Of a stretch of 64,000 nucleotides of DNA, positions 28,430 to 37,778 are shown piece after piece. The DNA is from Pseudomonas gozinkensis (GTDB lineage: Bacteria > Pseudomonadota > Gammaproteobacteria > Pseudomonadales > Pseudomonadaceae). A model generated the notes under the pieces. The model was given only the letters and a program-made list of their open reading frames with translations. It did not search any database and was not told where the DNA came from. The stretch spans positions 2,568,501 to 2,632,500 of the forward strand of contig NZ_CP062253.1 of assembly GCF_014863585.1 (NCBI RefSeq), read 5' to 3'. The translations under genes were made by a program, and so were the position numbers. How positions within the stretch are numbered: the first letter of the stretch is position 1; every line of letters starts with the position of its first letter.

Positions 28430-29111
28430 CTGGATTGCCTGATTTGCTTCTATACCACCTAGAGGATAGGCAGTGCTGTGCTGCCAATTCCGAGCTGTGG
28501 AGCCGCGACTTGTCTTGAGTGCTTTCAATATCGAAGTTTGAAAGTAAGTGCGACAGTCTGCCTTGCAGACGCAATTAACTCGACGGTAAAAACGGGCATT
28601 TAACCTTCGTCCTGGGGAATGAGGGGAGGCACGCTATAGCGTGCTGAGGGCAAAGACCGCGTTCGATCTCAATATGCAGTTGGCGCCAATCAAGGCACCG
28701 AAACCAGTGGCTCTGGTTCGATCACATCTTCCTAATACGGATTTTGGTATCTGCACTTTCAATTATGGCGACAATCGCGCCTGGTTAAATTCAGGTGCGC
28801 CCTATCTTAGGGCTTTGGACTGTCACATGGCTTCGTTGGGCTGATGCCTATGTTGCTTGAGGCTGCTATAGGAAACCGATTCGATTAGCCCGTCGTTTTG
28901 CGCTCTTGGTGAGATAGCATCAGGGTAGGTGCCTTTCGCCAAAATCGGGTGATACCGAACCGTAGACAGGAAATTGCAACGGGGCAATCTCAGCATAGCG
29001 ATTGGCAATCAGGGCCGAGCCAGGCCTTCTGCAATGCCTGCATTCTTACTCCACGAACCCACCCAAAAGGTTAAGGCGCTTTCGCTGAAGACCTCTTCAC
29101 GGAGTAACGAA
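28430..29111. other. 682-bp non-coding region upstream of hydantoinase operon
   Basis: No convincing gene is present. It contains GTCTGC-CTT-GCAGAC at 28556-28570 (perfect dyad) and the 16-bp palindrome at 28629-28644. The hydantoinase promoter must lie here. GGAGTAACGAA gives the ribosome site of the downstream gene. Confidence 0.4.
28629..28644. repeat. Perfect 16-bp palindrome
   Basis: GCACGCTATAGCGTGC reads identically on both strands. It lies 469 bp upstream of the hydantoinase start, in otherwise featureless DNA. It could be a protein-binding site. I found no second copy by eye. Confidence 0.5.
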
Positions 29112-31181
29112 ATGTACCGCATTTCCGTTGACACCGGCGGCACGTTTACTGATGTCGTAGTCACTGACGACAAAGGCCGCCTTTATATCGGTAAAGCCCT
29201 CACGACGCCTGAACGCAGCTTCTCAGGACTTTCAGCGGCTATTGCCAACGCAGCTGATCAAATAGGCATCACGTTTGAAACGCTGATGGCGGAAACGCGG
29301 TTGCTCGTTTACGGAACAACCAGAGCTACCAACGCGATCATTGAGCGCAAGACAGCCAAAACAGCGCTCCTGGTAACCAAGGGTTTTCCGGATACGCTGA
29401 TCTACCGTAATGGTGGCAAGCTCAACTCTTCCCAAATCAACGCAGCAGTATCTCCACCCTTCGTACCACGGCATCTGACGTTTGAGATACCTGAGCGGAT
29501 CAATGCTGAAGGTGGGGTTGAGCGTGCCCTGGACATTGACGCCACTCGCTCGATACTTGAAGAGCTGAAGGTGCGCGGAGTTGAGGCGATCGCCGTCAGC
29601 TTCCTGTGGTCGATCGCCAACCCAACTCACGAGCGTGGTGTGGGGAAAATGATCGAGGCCATGTTGCCAGGTGTCCCGTATACGCTTTCCTCCGAACTCA
29701 ACCCCGTAATCAGGGAGTATCCAAGGACGTCATCGACGGCAATTGATGCCTCCCTCAAGCCCCTGATGCAAACCCACCTCAGCGCTATTCGCACCGATAT
29801 GAACGCCGCTGGCTTCAAGGGCGAACTGTTGGTCAGTGCGTCCTCTGGTGGTGTCATGCACATCGAAGACATGGCCCTCAAGCCGATCTACATGGCAAAG
29901 TCGGGCCCCGCAATGGCGCCGTTGGCTGGCATCGCCTACACGCAGTCTGAAGGACTCAAGGACGACATTATTATCGTCGACACCGGCGGCACGACCTTCG
30001 ATGTCAGCCTGATCCGCGCAGGGACGGTTAAATACTCCCGGGACACTTGGATCGGCGGTCAACTCAGCGGAACATTGCTTGGCATTGCCACAGTCGATAT
30101 CCGTAGCGTTGGTGCTGGCGGCGGCTCGATTGCCTGGATCGATTCTGGCGGCCTTCTGCGCGTTGGCCCACGAAGCGCCGGTTCGGTTCCAGGCCCAGCG
30201 TGTTACGGAAAGGGCGGGACGTTCCCAACTGTGACGGATTCAGCTGTCGCACTGGGCTACATCGATCCTGATCGCTTTCTGGGTGGTCGGATGAAGCTCG
30301 ACAAGAGCGCGGCAGTCGCTGCGATAACTCCGATTGCACGAAGCATTGGCAAATCCGTAGAGGAGACTGCTGCGGCAATTCTGAAGCTGGCCAGTGAAAC
30401 GATGATCAAGGCCATCGAAGACATCACGATCAACGATGGTGTGCATCCTGCTGACAGCGTGCTGGTGGCAGGAGGCGGGGCTGCGGGTCTCAACATCCTC
30501 TCCATCGCGAAAAGCCTCAACAGTAAGTCGGTGATCATCCCCAAAACCGCCGGTGCTATCAGTGCCTCGGGTGGCCAGTTCTCTGACGTTGCCATCGACT
30601 TCTCGGGGTCGTGCTTCACCTCGACTGATCAGTATGAAAAGGACAAAGTCCAAGCGCTGCTGAGTGATCTGAGCGCGCGAGCGGACGAGTTCGAAAGCGA
30701 CCTCAAGCGCCGTGGCATCTCGAATTTCACTCGGCGTGTTTACGTGCAGGCCCGCTACGAGCGTCAGCAGTTCGAAATGGAAATCGAACTCCCGATCGAG
30801 TGGATCAAGGCTGGCGAAGACCTCACAGTCCTACGTGAAATCTATGACACGCAATGCAAGCGTCTCTATGGCTTCTCGCGTGCTGACGCCCCGATCGAGA
30901 CCATTACTTGGCGTCTGCGTGTTGTAGCTGACCTGCCGCAGCCCGAAGTGACCTGGACGGGCCCCAAAGAAGGGAGCATGGATATTCGGACGACTAAAGC
31001 CTACTTCGATGGTCATGGTCTCGTAGATACCCAGGTCTACAACGGCACCACGATTCCGCTTGAGACCCTGATTGAAGGCCCGGCGATCATCGAAGAGCCG
31101 ACTACGACCGTTGTTGTCGATCCAGGTATCACTGGCAAGCTTTCGGCTAACGGCAACTACATCTTTAGCTTTGGAGCCTGA
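29112..31181 (+). CDS. Hydantoinase A / oxoprolinase-family subunit (ATP-dependent)
   Basis: 689 residues from MYRISVDTGGTFTDVVVTDD; ATG at 29112 follows GGAGTAACGAA. The N-terminal hydantoinase/oxoprolinase domain has the ATPase phosphate loop GGTFTD, then VYGTTRATNAIIERK, and a second actin-like lobe with IVDTGGTTFDVSLI and LVAGGGAAGLN. The C-terminal acetone-carboxylase-like barrel ends the protein. Together with the next gene it forms an ATP-driven amidohydrolase or carboxylase (N-methylhydantoinase, 5-oxoprolinase, acetophenone carboxylase relatives). Substrate is not evident. Confidence 0.93.
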   Translation: MYRISVDTGGTFTDVVVTDDKGRLYIGKALTTPERSFSGLSAAIANAADQIGITFETLMAETRLLVYGTTRATNAIIERKTAKTALLVTKGFPDTLIYRNGGKLNSSQINAAVSPPFVPRHLTFEIPERINAEGGVERALDIDATRSILEELKVRGVEAIAVSFLWSIANPTHERGVGKMIEAMLPGVPYTLSSELNPVIREYPRTSSTAIDASLKPLMQTHLSAIRTDMNAAGFKGELLVSASSGGVMHIEDMALKPIYMAKSGPAMAPLAGIAYTQSEGLKDDIIIVDTGGTTFDVSLIRAGTVKYSRDTWIGGQLSGTLLGIATVDIRSVGAGGGSIAWIDSGGLLRVGPRSAGSVPGPACYGKGGTFPTVTDSAVALGYIDPDRFLGGRMKLDKSAAVAAITPIARSIGKSVEETAAAILKLASETMIKAIEDITINDGVHPADSVLVAGGGAAGLNILSIAKSLNSKSVIIPKTAGAISASGGQFSDVAIDFSGSCFTSTDQYEKDKVQALLSDLSARADEFESDLKRRGISNFTRRVYVQARYERQQFEMEIELPIEWIKAGEDLTVLREIYDTQCKRLYGFSRADAPIETITWRLRVVADLPQPEVTWTGPKEGSMDIRTTKAYFDGHGLVDTQVYNGTTIPLETLIEGPAIIEEPTTTVVVDPGITGKLSANGNYIFSFGA

Positions 31182-31182
31182 A

Positions 31183-32967
31183 ATGACAGCGTCCAATCAG
31201 AATGTGAAATTTGATCCTGTACAGCTTGCCGTTATGGCGAACCGGATCGATGCCATCGTGCGCGAGATGACCAGCACCGTTGTGCTCACCGCGTGCTCCA
31301 GCGTGATCGGCATGGCGCGGGATTTTTCCTGCGCAATCCTGACCGCAGATCATGAGCTACTCAGCGCAGCTGATGGTCTACCTGTACACACTTTCGGTGG
31401 CAGCTTACAGGGGAAACACTTGGAGAAGGCCCATCCGGACTTACGGGAAGGGGATGCGTTTCTCAACAACGACCCTTACTCCGGCAATTCCCACCCGGCC
31501 GACCACACGTTTCTCGTTCCGGTTTTCCACGAAGGCAAGCATGTTTTCACAACAGCGGTGAAATGCCACCAGGCGGACTGCGGTAATAGTCTGCCAACGA
31601 CCTACCATGCTTCGGCGAGGGACATCTATGAGGAAGGCGCTCTCATATTCCCGATGGTGAAGGTGCAATCGGACTACCAAGACAACTCCGACATTGTGCG
31701 GATGTGCCGCAGTCGTATTCGGGTTCCTGATCAGTGGCACGGTGACTTCCTGTCAGGTATCTCCGCAGCGCGCGCAGGTGAGCGAGCGTTGAAAGGGTTC
31801 GTGGAGCAGTTCGGTTGGAAGCAAGTCCAAGCCTTCAACGAAGCATGGCTGGACTATTCTGAGCGGCGTGCACTGGCTGCAATCAAGGAAATGCCGAAAG
31901 CAGTCGTACAGCGCTCCGGCCGTATCGACCCTCTGGAGGACTTCCTTCCTGAAGGATTGGACGTCAATGCTACCGTCCATGTGGAACCTGAAGAGGGCCT
32001 GATCACCATCGACCTGCGTGACAACGTCGACTGCCTGGACAACGGCCTGAACCAAACCGAGGCCACTGTCACGGCCATGGCGATTACTGGGGTCATCAAC
32101 TGTCTGGGCGGCGATCTCCCACTCAATTCGGGGACGTTTCGGCGCATCAAAGTCCAACTGCGGGAAAACTGCGCAGTGGGCTTGCCAGAGTTTCCTCACA
32201 GCTGTTCGGTCGCCACCACGATGATCGCCGACACCCTCGGTAACATCGTCCAGCACGCCCTAACCGACCTGGGCTACGGCTACGGGATTGCTGAAGGCAA
32301 TCTGTGCTTGCCAGCTTCCACTGCGGTGATCTCCGGCAAGGACTTCCGTAAGGCTGATGCTGACTACGTGAATCAACTTTTCCTTATGGGCGGTGGGGGC
32401 CCAGCCTCGGCCAGCGGTGATGGTATCAACTACTACATCGTTCCCGGCGGCGCGGGGGTTTGCTACCGCGACAGCGTTGAAATCGACGAGCAGCGTCTTC
32501 CGATTATCGTTCATTCGATGGGGCTTGTAGCGGGGTCTGCTGGCGCCGGCATGCGTCGTGGCGGCCTGGCTACGCGAGTCGAATTTGGGCCTCGCGGTGA
32601 TGGGCTCACGGTGATGGCTTTGACGAACGGTTCTCAGACCGCACCTCGTGGCGCTCACGGCGGTTTGGCTGCCTTTCCTGGTGCAAACCTTCGCCTGAAG
32701 GCTGGTGAAATCACCGACACCCTCGGCGGGTACATCGTCGAAACCCTCGCCGGTGATGAGACCTTGGTGAGTTTTGATAGCGGTGGTGGTGGTTACGGTG
32801 ATCCAACGACCCGTAGCCCTGAACTGGTACTTGAGGATGTGCTTGAACGCTACGAGACCCCGGAGCGCGCTCGCGACATCTACAAGGTTGCGCTCATCTA
32901 TGACGAGTTTGGCGACGCTGTGGCAGTAGACAAGCAAGCGACGGAGCGGGCCAGGGCAGGTTTCTGA
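31183..32967 (+). CDS. Hydantoinase B / oxoprolinase-family subunit
   Basis: 594 residues from an ATG one base after the preceding stop; starts further upstream would overlap the A subunit. Family landmarks are FDPVQLAVMANRIDAIVREM at the start, LNNDPYSGNSHPADHTFLVPVF (about 95-116), PHSCSVATTM, and GAGMRRGGLATRVEF near the C-terminus, ending SFDSGGGGYGDPTTRSPELVLEDV. It is the partner of hydantoinase A, immediately upstream. The following D-2-hydroxyacid dehydrogenase may use the product. Confidence 0.93.
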   Translation: MTASNQNVKFDPVQLAVMANRIDAIVREMTSTVVLTACSSVIGMARDFSCAILTADHELLSAADGLPVHTFGGSLQGKHLEKAHPDLREGDAFLNNDPYSGNSHPADHTFLVPVFHEGKHVFTTAVKCHQADCGNSLPTTYHASARDIYEEGALIFPMVKVQSDYQDNSDIVRMCRSRIRVPDQWHGDFLSGISAARAGERALKGFVEQFGWKQVQAFNEAWLDYSERRALAAIKEMPKAVVQRSGRIDPLEDFLPEGLDVNATVHVEPEEGLITIDLRDNVDCLDNGLNQTEATVTAMAITGVINCLGGDLPLNSGTFRRIKVQLRENCAVGLPEFPHSCSVATTMIADTLGNIVQHALTDLGYGYGIAEGNLCLPASTAVISGKDFRKADADYVNQLFLMGGGGPASASGDGINYYIVPGGAGVCYRDSVEIDEQRLPIIVHSMGLVAGSAGAGMRRGGLATRVEFGPRGDGLTVMALTNGSQTAPRGAHGGLAAFPGANLRLKAGEITDTLGGYIVETLAGDETLVSFDSGGGGYGDPTTRSPELVLEDVLERYETPERARDIYKVALIYDEFGDAVAVDKQATERARAGF

Positions 32968-33082
32968 TTCGGCAGATTGATCGCATGCAAGTCACTCATA
33001 AAACTGCCAGGAACAACGGGTGCATGGCTTGACGGCCATGCACCTGTCCCTGTTGTGTTTGGATCAATTCAGGAGAGAGCAG

Positions 33083-34063
33083 GTGTCGAAGCCACAGATA
33101 TCTCGCAAAAAAATAGCCATTTTAAACGACTATCAGGGTGTCGCTCTGAGCATGGCTGACTGGTCAGCGCTGCAAAAAGAGACCGAGGTTGTTGTGTTCA
33201 GGGAGCCCTTTGCCAACGAGCGAGAGGTCATCGCTGCCCTTGCCGATTTCGATGTGATCTGCGTGATGCGAGAGCGCACTCCACTGACTCGTGAGATTCT
33301 GCGCTCATTACCAAAATTGCGTTTGATTGCATCGACGGCTCAGTCGAACTCATCGATCGATGTGAAAACGGCGAGCGAACTTGGTATCACCATCGCATGG
33401 ACTGAACACCTGCCATATGGGACTACTGAGTTGGTGTGGGGCCTGATCCTGAGCGCGATCCGCCGTATCCCGGCTGAAGTGCAGTCTTTCCGTACTGGGG
33501 GCTGGCAAACCTCCGTGGGCCAAGACATTTCAGGCAGAACGTTGGGTATTGTCGGCCTCGGCAACTTTGGCAAGGCCGTTGCCCGGGTAGGCCAGGCATT
33601 CGATATGCGGGTCATTGCCTGGAGCCCGAACTTGGATCCGGAGATGGCGAAAGGATTAGGGGTTGAGGCCGTTAGCAAGCAGTCCCTATTTGAAGATTCC
33701 GACATCGTTACTCTGCACATGGTGCTCAGTGAGCGCACCAAAAATATTGTTGGCAGCGCTGAGCTTGATTGCATGAAGTCTCATGCCTGGTTGATCAATG
33801 CATCTCGTAGCGGACTCGTTGATCAGTCGGCATTGATTACGGCACTCGACATGAAGCAGATCGCTGGAGCGGCTTTGGACGTGTATGACGAGGAGCCTGT
33901 GCCTGCGGATCACCCGTACCGAGAAATGGGGAATGTAATCGCAACTCCTCATATTGGTTTTGTAACTGAAGACACTTACAGGCTTTTTTACTCACAAACT
34001 GTAGAGAATATCGAATCTTGGCTAAAGGGTATGCTCGTAAGAGAAACCGTAGCTGCTGGATAA
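33083..34063 (+). CDS. D-2-hydroxyacid dehydrogenase
   Basis: 326 residues from a GTG with AGGAGAG seven bases upstream. The catalytic N-terminal domain is followed by a Rossmann domain with LGIVGLGNFGKAVARVGQAF (GxGxxG), the Arg site in LINASRSGLVDQ, and the late ALDVYDEEPVPADHPYREMGNVIATPHIGFVT carrying the Glu and catalytic His. The N-terminal KIAILNDYQGVALSMADW pattern is seen in a Pseudomonas/rhizobial subgroup. It reduces or oxidises 2-keto/2-hydroxyacids with NAD(P)H. It follows the hydantoinase pair by 115 bp, convergent with an AraC gene. Confidence 0.92.
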   Translation: MSKPQISRKKIAILNDYQGVALSMADWSALQKETEVVVFREPFANEREVIAALADFDVICVMRERTPLTREILRSLPKLRLIASTAQSNSSIDVKTASELGITIAWTEHLPYGTTELVWGLILSAIRRIPAEVQSFRTGGWQTSVGQDISGRTLGIVGLGNFGKAVARVGQAFDMRVIAWSPNLDPEMAKGLGVEAVSKQSLFEDSDIVTLHMVLSERTKNIVGSAELDCMKSHAWLINASRSGLVDQSALITALDMKQIAGAALDVYDEEPVPADHPYREMGNVIATPHIGFVTEDTYRLFYSQTVENIESWLKGMLVRETVAAG

Positions 34064-34111
34064 GTATTTTCAGCTAATCAATGTGTTGATCTGTAGTCTT
34101 GGGTTTTACAG

Positions 34112-34136
34112 CCGGTCTCCTCCATGCGGAGACCGG
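34112..34136. terminator. Hairpin between convergent dehydrogenase and AraC genes
   Basis: CCGGTCTCC (34112-34120) and GGAGACCGG (34128-34136) form a perfect 9-bp stem with a 7-base loop. It is GC-rich, has no T-run, and lies 49 bp after the dehydrogenase stop and 9 bp from the AraC stop. Confidence 0.55.
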
Positions 34137-34144
34137 TGTATTCG

Positions 34145-35134
34145 TTAGCACTGCAGAAGTTTTGCACTTCGAATGAATTGTAATGCGTAGGGGTCATTTG
34201 TCAAAGCATGGTTCTGCAATACACTTCGTGGTGAGCGCCTGATTTGCTTTCTAAATGATCTGCTGAATGTCGATAGATCTTTGAATCCGTAGCTAAGTGC
34301 AGCGTCAGTTACATCGCGGCACTGACCGTCAGCTAGTGCCTTGTAACTTGCATCTATTCGCTGCTCCATCAGCCAGCGCATAAAGGTTGTATTCTCTTCT
34401 GCAAATAAACGATACAGGGTTCGGGGGGATAAGCCCAAATTTTGGCAAACCTGTTCAGCATTAAGATTTGGGTCTTTCAAAAACTTAATCATATAACGCT
34501 TGGCTTTATCAAGGCGGTCGCTCTTGATGGCGCTGGGCTTATCTCTGCGTTTTTGCTGGAGCAGGGTGGTCAGCATGTCGAAAACGCTTTGGGAGATCTT
34601 GGCCTGCTCAGTTTCGTTGATACGTTCAAATGTGGCAGTTTCCGAGAGGATCGCCCTCAATACAGCACCGAGCCCTTGTCGACCGTCAAGCACCTGCCAG
34701 GCCATATCCTCCGGGCTTTCCAGATACTCAGAGAGCGATGAGATCGGAAGCCGCAAATGGATGAACTGGGCCGGGGTGTTGAAGCTCATTTGGAATTTTT
34801 CAAGCGTATCGAGGAGTACCAAATCACCCCGTTCAACCTTAATCGTCTCTGAAAATTTCTGGAACGTCGTCCCTCCACCGATTGAAAGATGGAGCATTAG
34901 ATATTCTTCTTCACCTGGCACGGAACAAGCTGCGTCATAGGTGTAAGTAGCTGGCCCTGAGGTGATAGATGTTATCTGAGATGGCCCTAAGCTATTTACA
35001 AATAGCTGGCCCATGAAGTCGGAAGGCTTTACTGGACAGCAGGATGATGAACCATGATGTTGATTGAGAAGCTCTTTCCAGTACGTCAGCCTATCGTGTG
35101 AACCTCTATCAGTAGTTGCGAATAGGAAACCCAT
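34145..35134 (-). CDS. AraC/XylS-family transcriptional regulator
   Basis: 329 residues from the ATG at 35134, which has GTGAGG upstream; two further in-frame starts extend it by up to 21 residues. The N-terminal sensor domain contains EEEYLMLHLSIGGGTTFQKFS and ERGDLVLLDTLEKFQMSF. The C-terminal two-HTH unit (NLNAEQVCQNLGLSPRTLYRLFAEE, CRDVTDAALSYGFKDLSTFSRSFRKQIRRSP) is paralogous to the AraC gene at 19045. Located between the hydantoinase operon and the sugar ABC operon, it could control either. It is divergent from the ABC operon. Confidence 0.9.
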   Translation of the reverse strand: MGFLFATTDRGSHDRLTYWKELLNQHHGSSSCCPVKPSDFMGQLFVNSLGPSQITSITSGPATYTYDAACSVPGEEEYLMLHLSIGGGTTFQKFSETIKVERGDLVLLDTLEKFQMSFNTPAQFIHLRLPISSLSEYLESPEDMAWQVLDGRQGLGAVLRAILSETATFERINETEQAKISQSVFDMLTTLLQQKRRDKPSAIKSDRLDKAKRYMIKFLKDPNLNAEQVCQNLGLSPRTLYRLFAEENTTFMRWLMEQRIDASYKALADGQCRDVTDAALSYGFKDLSTFSRSFRKQIRRSPRSVLQNHALTNDPYALQFIRSAKLLQC

Positions 35135-35598
35135 AGGAACCTCACAGCGTTGCATCTGTCTTGCGAAGTCTAGCCGGCGCACTGCGCCTGCCAGCATGTG
35201 TTATATGTGGGCTAAATAACCCGTATAACGCTTGGCTAGACACTAACACCTCAATCATTCAAGTTGAATGGCTTATCTGTGTTTTTGGCGTTATTAGGCA
35301 TGTTTGCTGTCTGGGAAGATGAATGTCTTGGGGTGGTTGTACGGTGAGATGTCGTTTTTAGAACTGTTTCGTAACCGTCAGATATTTGTCTGTCAGCAAC
35401 CCGTCATATAGAACAATGGCTCAAATTATTTTTTGTCAATCTCAGCACAGTTGTTGGCTATGTAGAGCAAGCGCCTACCGGTGAAAGGTGTCACGGTGAG
35501 TACCAGCAGGCGTTGGAGAGGAAAGCACTCAGACGCTTGATTGCATCAATAAAAATAACTGCTCACGACCACGTGGCTATACCGCAGGGGAGTACCAA
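35135..35598. other. Divergent promoter region, AraC and ABC importer
   Basis: 464 bp without a recognised gene. CAGGGGAG gives the ribosome site for the binding-protein gene. TGTCTG repeats occur near 35307 and 35389, but I see no clear operator. Confidence 0.4.
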
Positions 35599-36639
35599 AT
35601 GACCTACCGAATCTCGCAATTTTTTGGGGTGGCCGTGACGGCTGCTTTAGTTCTTGGTACACACACCCAGTTCGCATCCGCGTCTGACAACAGAATCGCA
35701 CTGGTACCGCCAGGCCCTCACCCGTATTTCCTGGCATGGGAAAAAGCGGCAAAAGATGCTCAGGCTGATTTCGGAATCGCATCCGTCGATTTCAGGGTGC
35801 CGTCGGAACGAACCTTGAATCGTCAGATGGAACTCATCGAAAGTCTCGCCAGCCAAGGCTACACCGGGTTTGCTTTGTCCCCGGGTGATCCTGTCGGCGT
35901 TAACTCAGTGCTTCAAGAACTCAAGAGCAGCGGCATCCCCTCGATCGCTATCGGGGCATGTCCTGCCGAACCTTCAGCGGCAGCATTATGCCTGTCGACC
36001 GATGTGTTCGGTTCCACCTATGACGAAACCAAAGTATTGATCAATGCCATGGGGGGGAAGGGCAATATCGTTCACCTTGCGGGTCTACTTGTAGATCCGA
36101 ATGCTCGAATGCGTATGGACGCAGTCGAGAAAGCAATCAGCGAGACCAATGGAGCGGTGAAGCTGATTCAAACCATCGCCGATACCGACAACGAAGAAAA
36201 GGCAGATCAAAAGATCAATGCCTTATTGGGCGCTCGAAAAGATCAGATCGATGGGATCGTTGCCTCGGGGTATGTGCAATCCACCGTAGCCGCCAAGTCC
36301 TTGCGTAACCTGGGCGACAAACGAATCAAGCTGGTTGGTGTAGCCACCGACAAGATCATGATTGAGGGCATCCGCGACGGATTTGTTGTCGGTACGGTGG
36401 GGCTCAATGCCTACGCAGAAGGGTACGCCGGCGCCTATATCCTCGACCAGCTCGCTGGTGGTAAATGCACCATCAAAGCTGGAGCTCCGTTCCTGACTAC
36501 CCCCACCTCCACGCACTTTGTGGATTCCAGGCCGGTGTTCATTACATCGGCGAACGTCGATAACTACATGAAGGGGCTCACTGATAATGCGAAAGACATT
36601 ACAGCTACCTTCAAATCTGAATTTCTAAACTGCCCGTAA
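35599..36639 (+). CDS. Ribose-type ABC transporter periplasmic binding protein
   Basis: 346 residues with a signal peptide (MTYRISQFFGVAVTAALVLGTHTQFASA, cleavage near 28), so periplasmic. The two-lobed RbsB-like domain starts NRIALVPPGPHPYFLAWEKAAKDA and continues with QGYTGFALSPGDPVGVNSVLQEL, GKGNIVHLAGLLVDPNARMR and IDGIVASGYVQSTVAAKSL. It is the recognition component of the following two permeases and ATPase. Ligand is unknown; a sugar or polyol is likely given the OprB-type porin downstream. Confidence 0.93.
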   Translation: MTYRISQFFGVAVTAALVLGTHTQFASASDNRIALVPPGPHPYFLAWEKAAKDAQADFGIASVDFRVPSERTLNRQMELIESLASQGYTGFALSPGDPVGVNSVLQELKSSGIPSIAIGACPAEPSAAALCLSTDVFGSTYDETKVLINAMGGKGNIVHLAGLLVDPNARMRMDAVEKAISETNGAVKLIQTIADTDNEEKADQKINALLGARKDQIDGIVASGYVQSTVAAKSLRNLGDKRIKLVGVATDKIMIEGIRDGFVVGTVGLNAYAEGYAGAYILDQLAGGKCTIKAGAPFLTTPTSTHFVDSRPVFITSANVDNYMKGLTDNAKDITATFKSEFLNCP

Positions 36640-36770
36640 TTTAACTAGGCCCGAACGCCGCTGCGAGATATGCAGGTCGCTAACGGCACCCTTTTGGGTA
36701 CCGCCGGCCAGCCTGTGTCTTCAAATCAGCGATTGCGTCGGATGGCTCGCCACACAAGTCTGGAAAAATA

Positions 36771-37778
36771 ATGGATAGCAAACTTTCTAAACCGATTGGT
36801 TTTACGGGTTTTCGTTCACTCACTTTGGAGCACGGAAATCTCATAGGCCTTACGCTCATCATTGTGGGCTTCTGGATTTTCTTCGCCCTGCAAGCGCCTG
36901 GCTTTGTTTCTAATTTCAATATTTTCGTACTGCTTCGGTCGCTCTCGATTGACGTGGTAATCGGCTTTTCCACGATGGTGGTACTGGCGACGGGCGGGAT
37001 GAATCTAGCGATAGGTTCCATCGGCGTCTGCGCTGTCATGTTTTCCGGGTACTTGATGCAAATCTGTGGCATCTCGGCTGTGCCTGCCGTCGTGGCAGGC
37101 CTAGCGCTAGGCATCGTGCTGGGTTGGATCAATGGCATGGTCATCGTGCGAACTGGTGTGAGCGCGTTCATCGTGACTCTTGCAACGACTAGTCTTTATT
37201 CGGGGGCCATGTTGATCCTGACCAAAGCGCAGATCTACAACCAGATCCCACTGGGGTTCGCCACGTTTGCCCGAATGCAGGTGGGTGTAGTTCCAGTACT
37301 TCTCCTTGTTGCACTCGCAGTGGGCCTAGGATTGCTTGTGTTGTTCAGATACAGCGTTCTTGGTAGGGAGATCCTGTCGACAGGAGCAAATGCCCGGGCA
37401 GCCGAATTGTCAGGCGTACGGGTGAACCGGGTAATTGTCTTTGTCCATTCACTGTCCGGATTTTTGGCTGCGTTGGCTGGGATTCTTCTGTTGTCGCGAC
37501 TTGGTGCTGCGATGCCATCCATAGGACAGGACTGGCTTCTTCCATCGTTTCTGGCACCCGTACTGGGTGGAACCCTATTGGCGGGTGGTTTTGTATCTGT
37601 AGTGGGCACTGTATTGGGTGCGTTGCTAGTCGCAACAATTCGCTCCGGGCTTTTGGTTATGCAGGTGGGAAGCTTCTGGCTTCAGTTGTTTCTTGGACTC
37701 ATTTTGTTGTTCGCGCTCTTCATAGAGCGGTACCGCACTTTGTACTCGGCTCGTCGTAGCAAGCTTGGAGGCCGCTAA
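36771..37778 (+). CDS. Ribose-type ABC transporter permease (first)
   Basis: 335 residues, RbsC-like, about 8-10 TM segments. Family motifs are VVLATGGMNLAIGSIGVCAVMFSGYL (substrate-path helix), GMVIVRTGVSAFIVTLATTSLYSG and TGANARAAELSGVRVNRVIVFVHSLSGFLAALAG (ATPase contact loop). The stop (TAA) overlaps the ATG of the second permease by one base (TAATG). The two permeases are similar and probably form a heterodimer. Confidence 0.93.
   Translation: MDSKLSKPIGFTGFRSLTLEHGNLIGLTLIIVGFWIFFALQAPGFVSNFNIFVLLRSLSIDVVIGFSTMVVLATGGMNLAIGSIGVCAVMFSGYLMQICGISAVPAVVAGLALGIVLGWINGMVIVRTGVSAFIVTLATTSLYSGAMLILTKAQIYNQIPLGFATFARMQVGVVPVLLLVALAVGLGLLVLFRYSVLGREILSTGANARAAELSGVRVNRVIVFVHSLSGFLAALAGILLLSRLGAAMPSIGQDWLLPSFLAPVLGGTLLAGGFVSVVGTVLGALLVATIRSGLLVMQVGSFWLQLFLGLILLFALFIERYRTLYSARRSKLGGR

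Noticed and set aside
28641..28844. Possible 67-codon gene in the gap before the hydantoinase operon
   Set aside because: Starts within a palindrome, lacks a ribosome site and resembles no protein I know.
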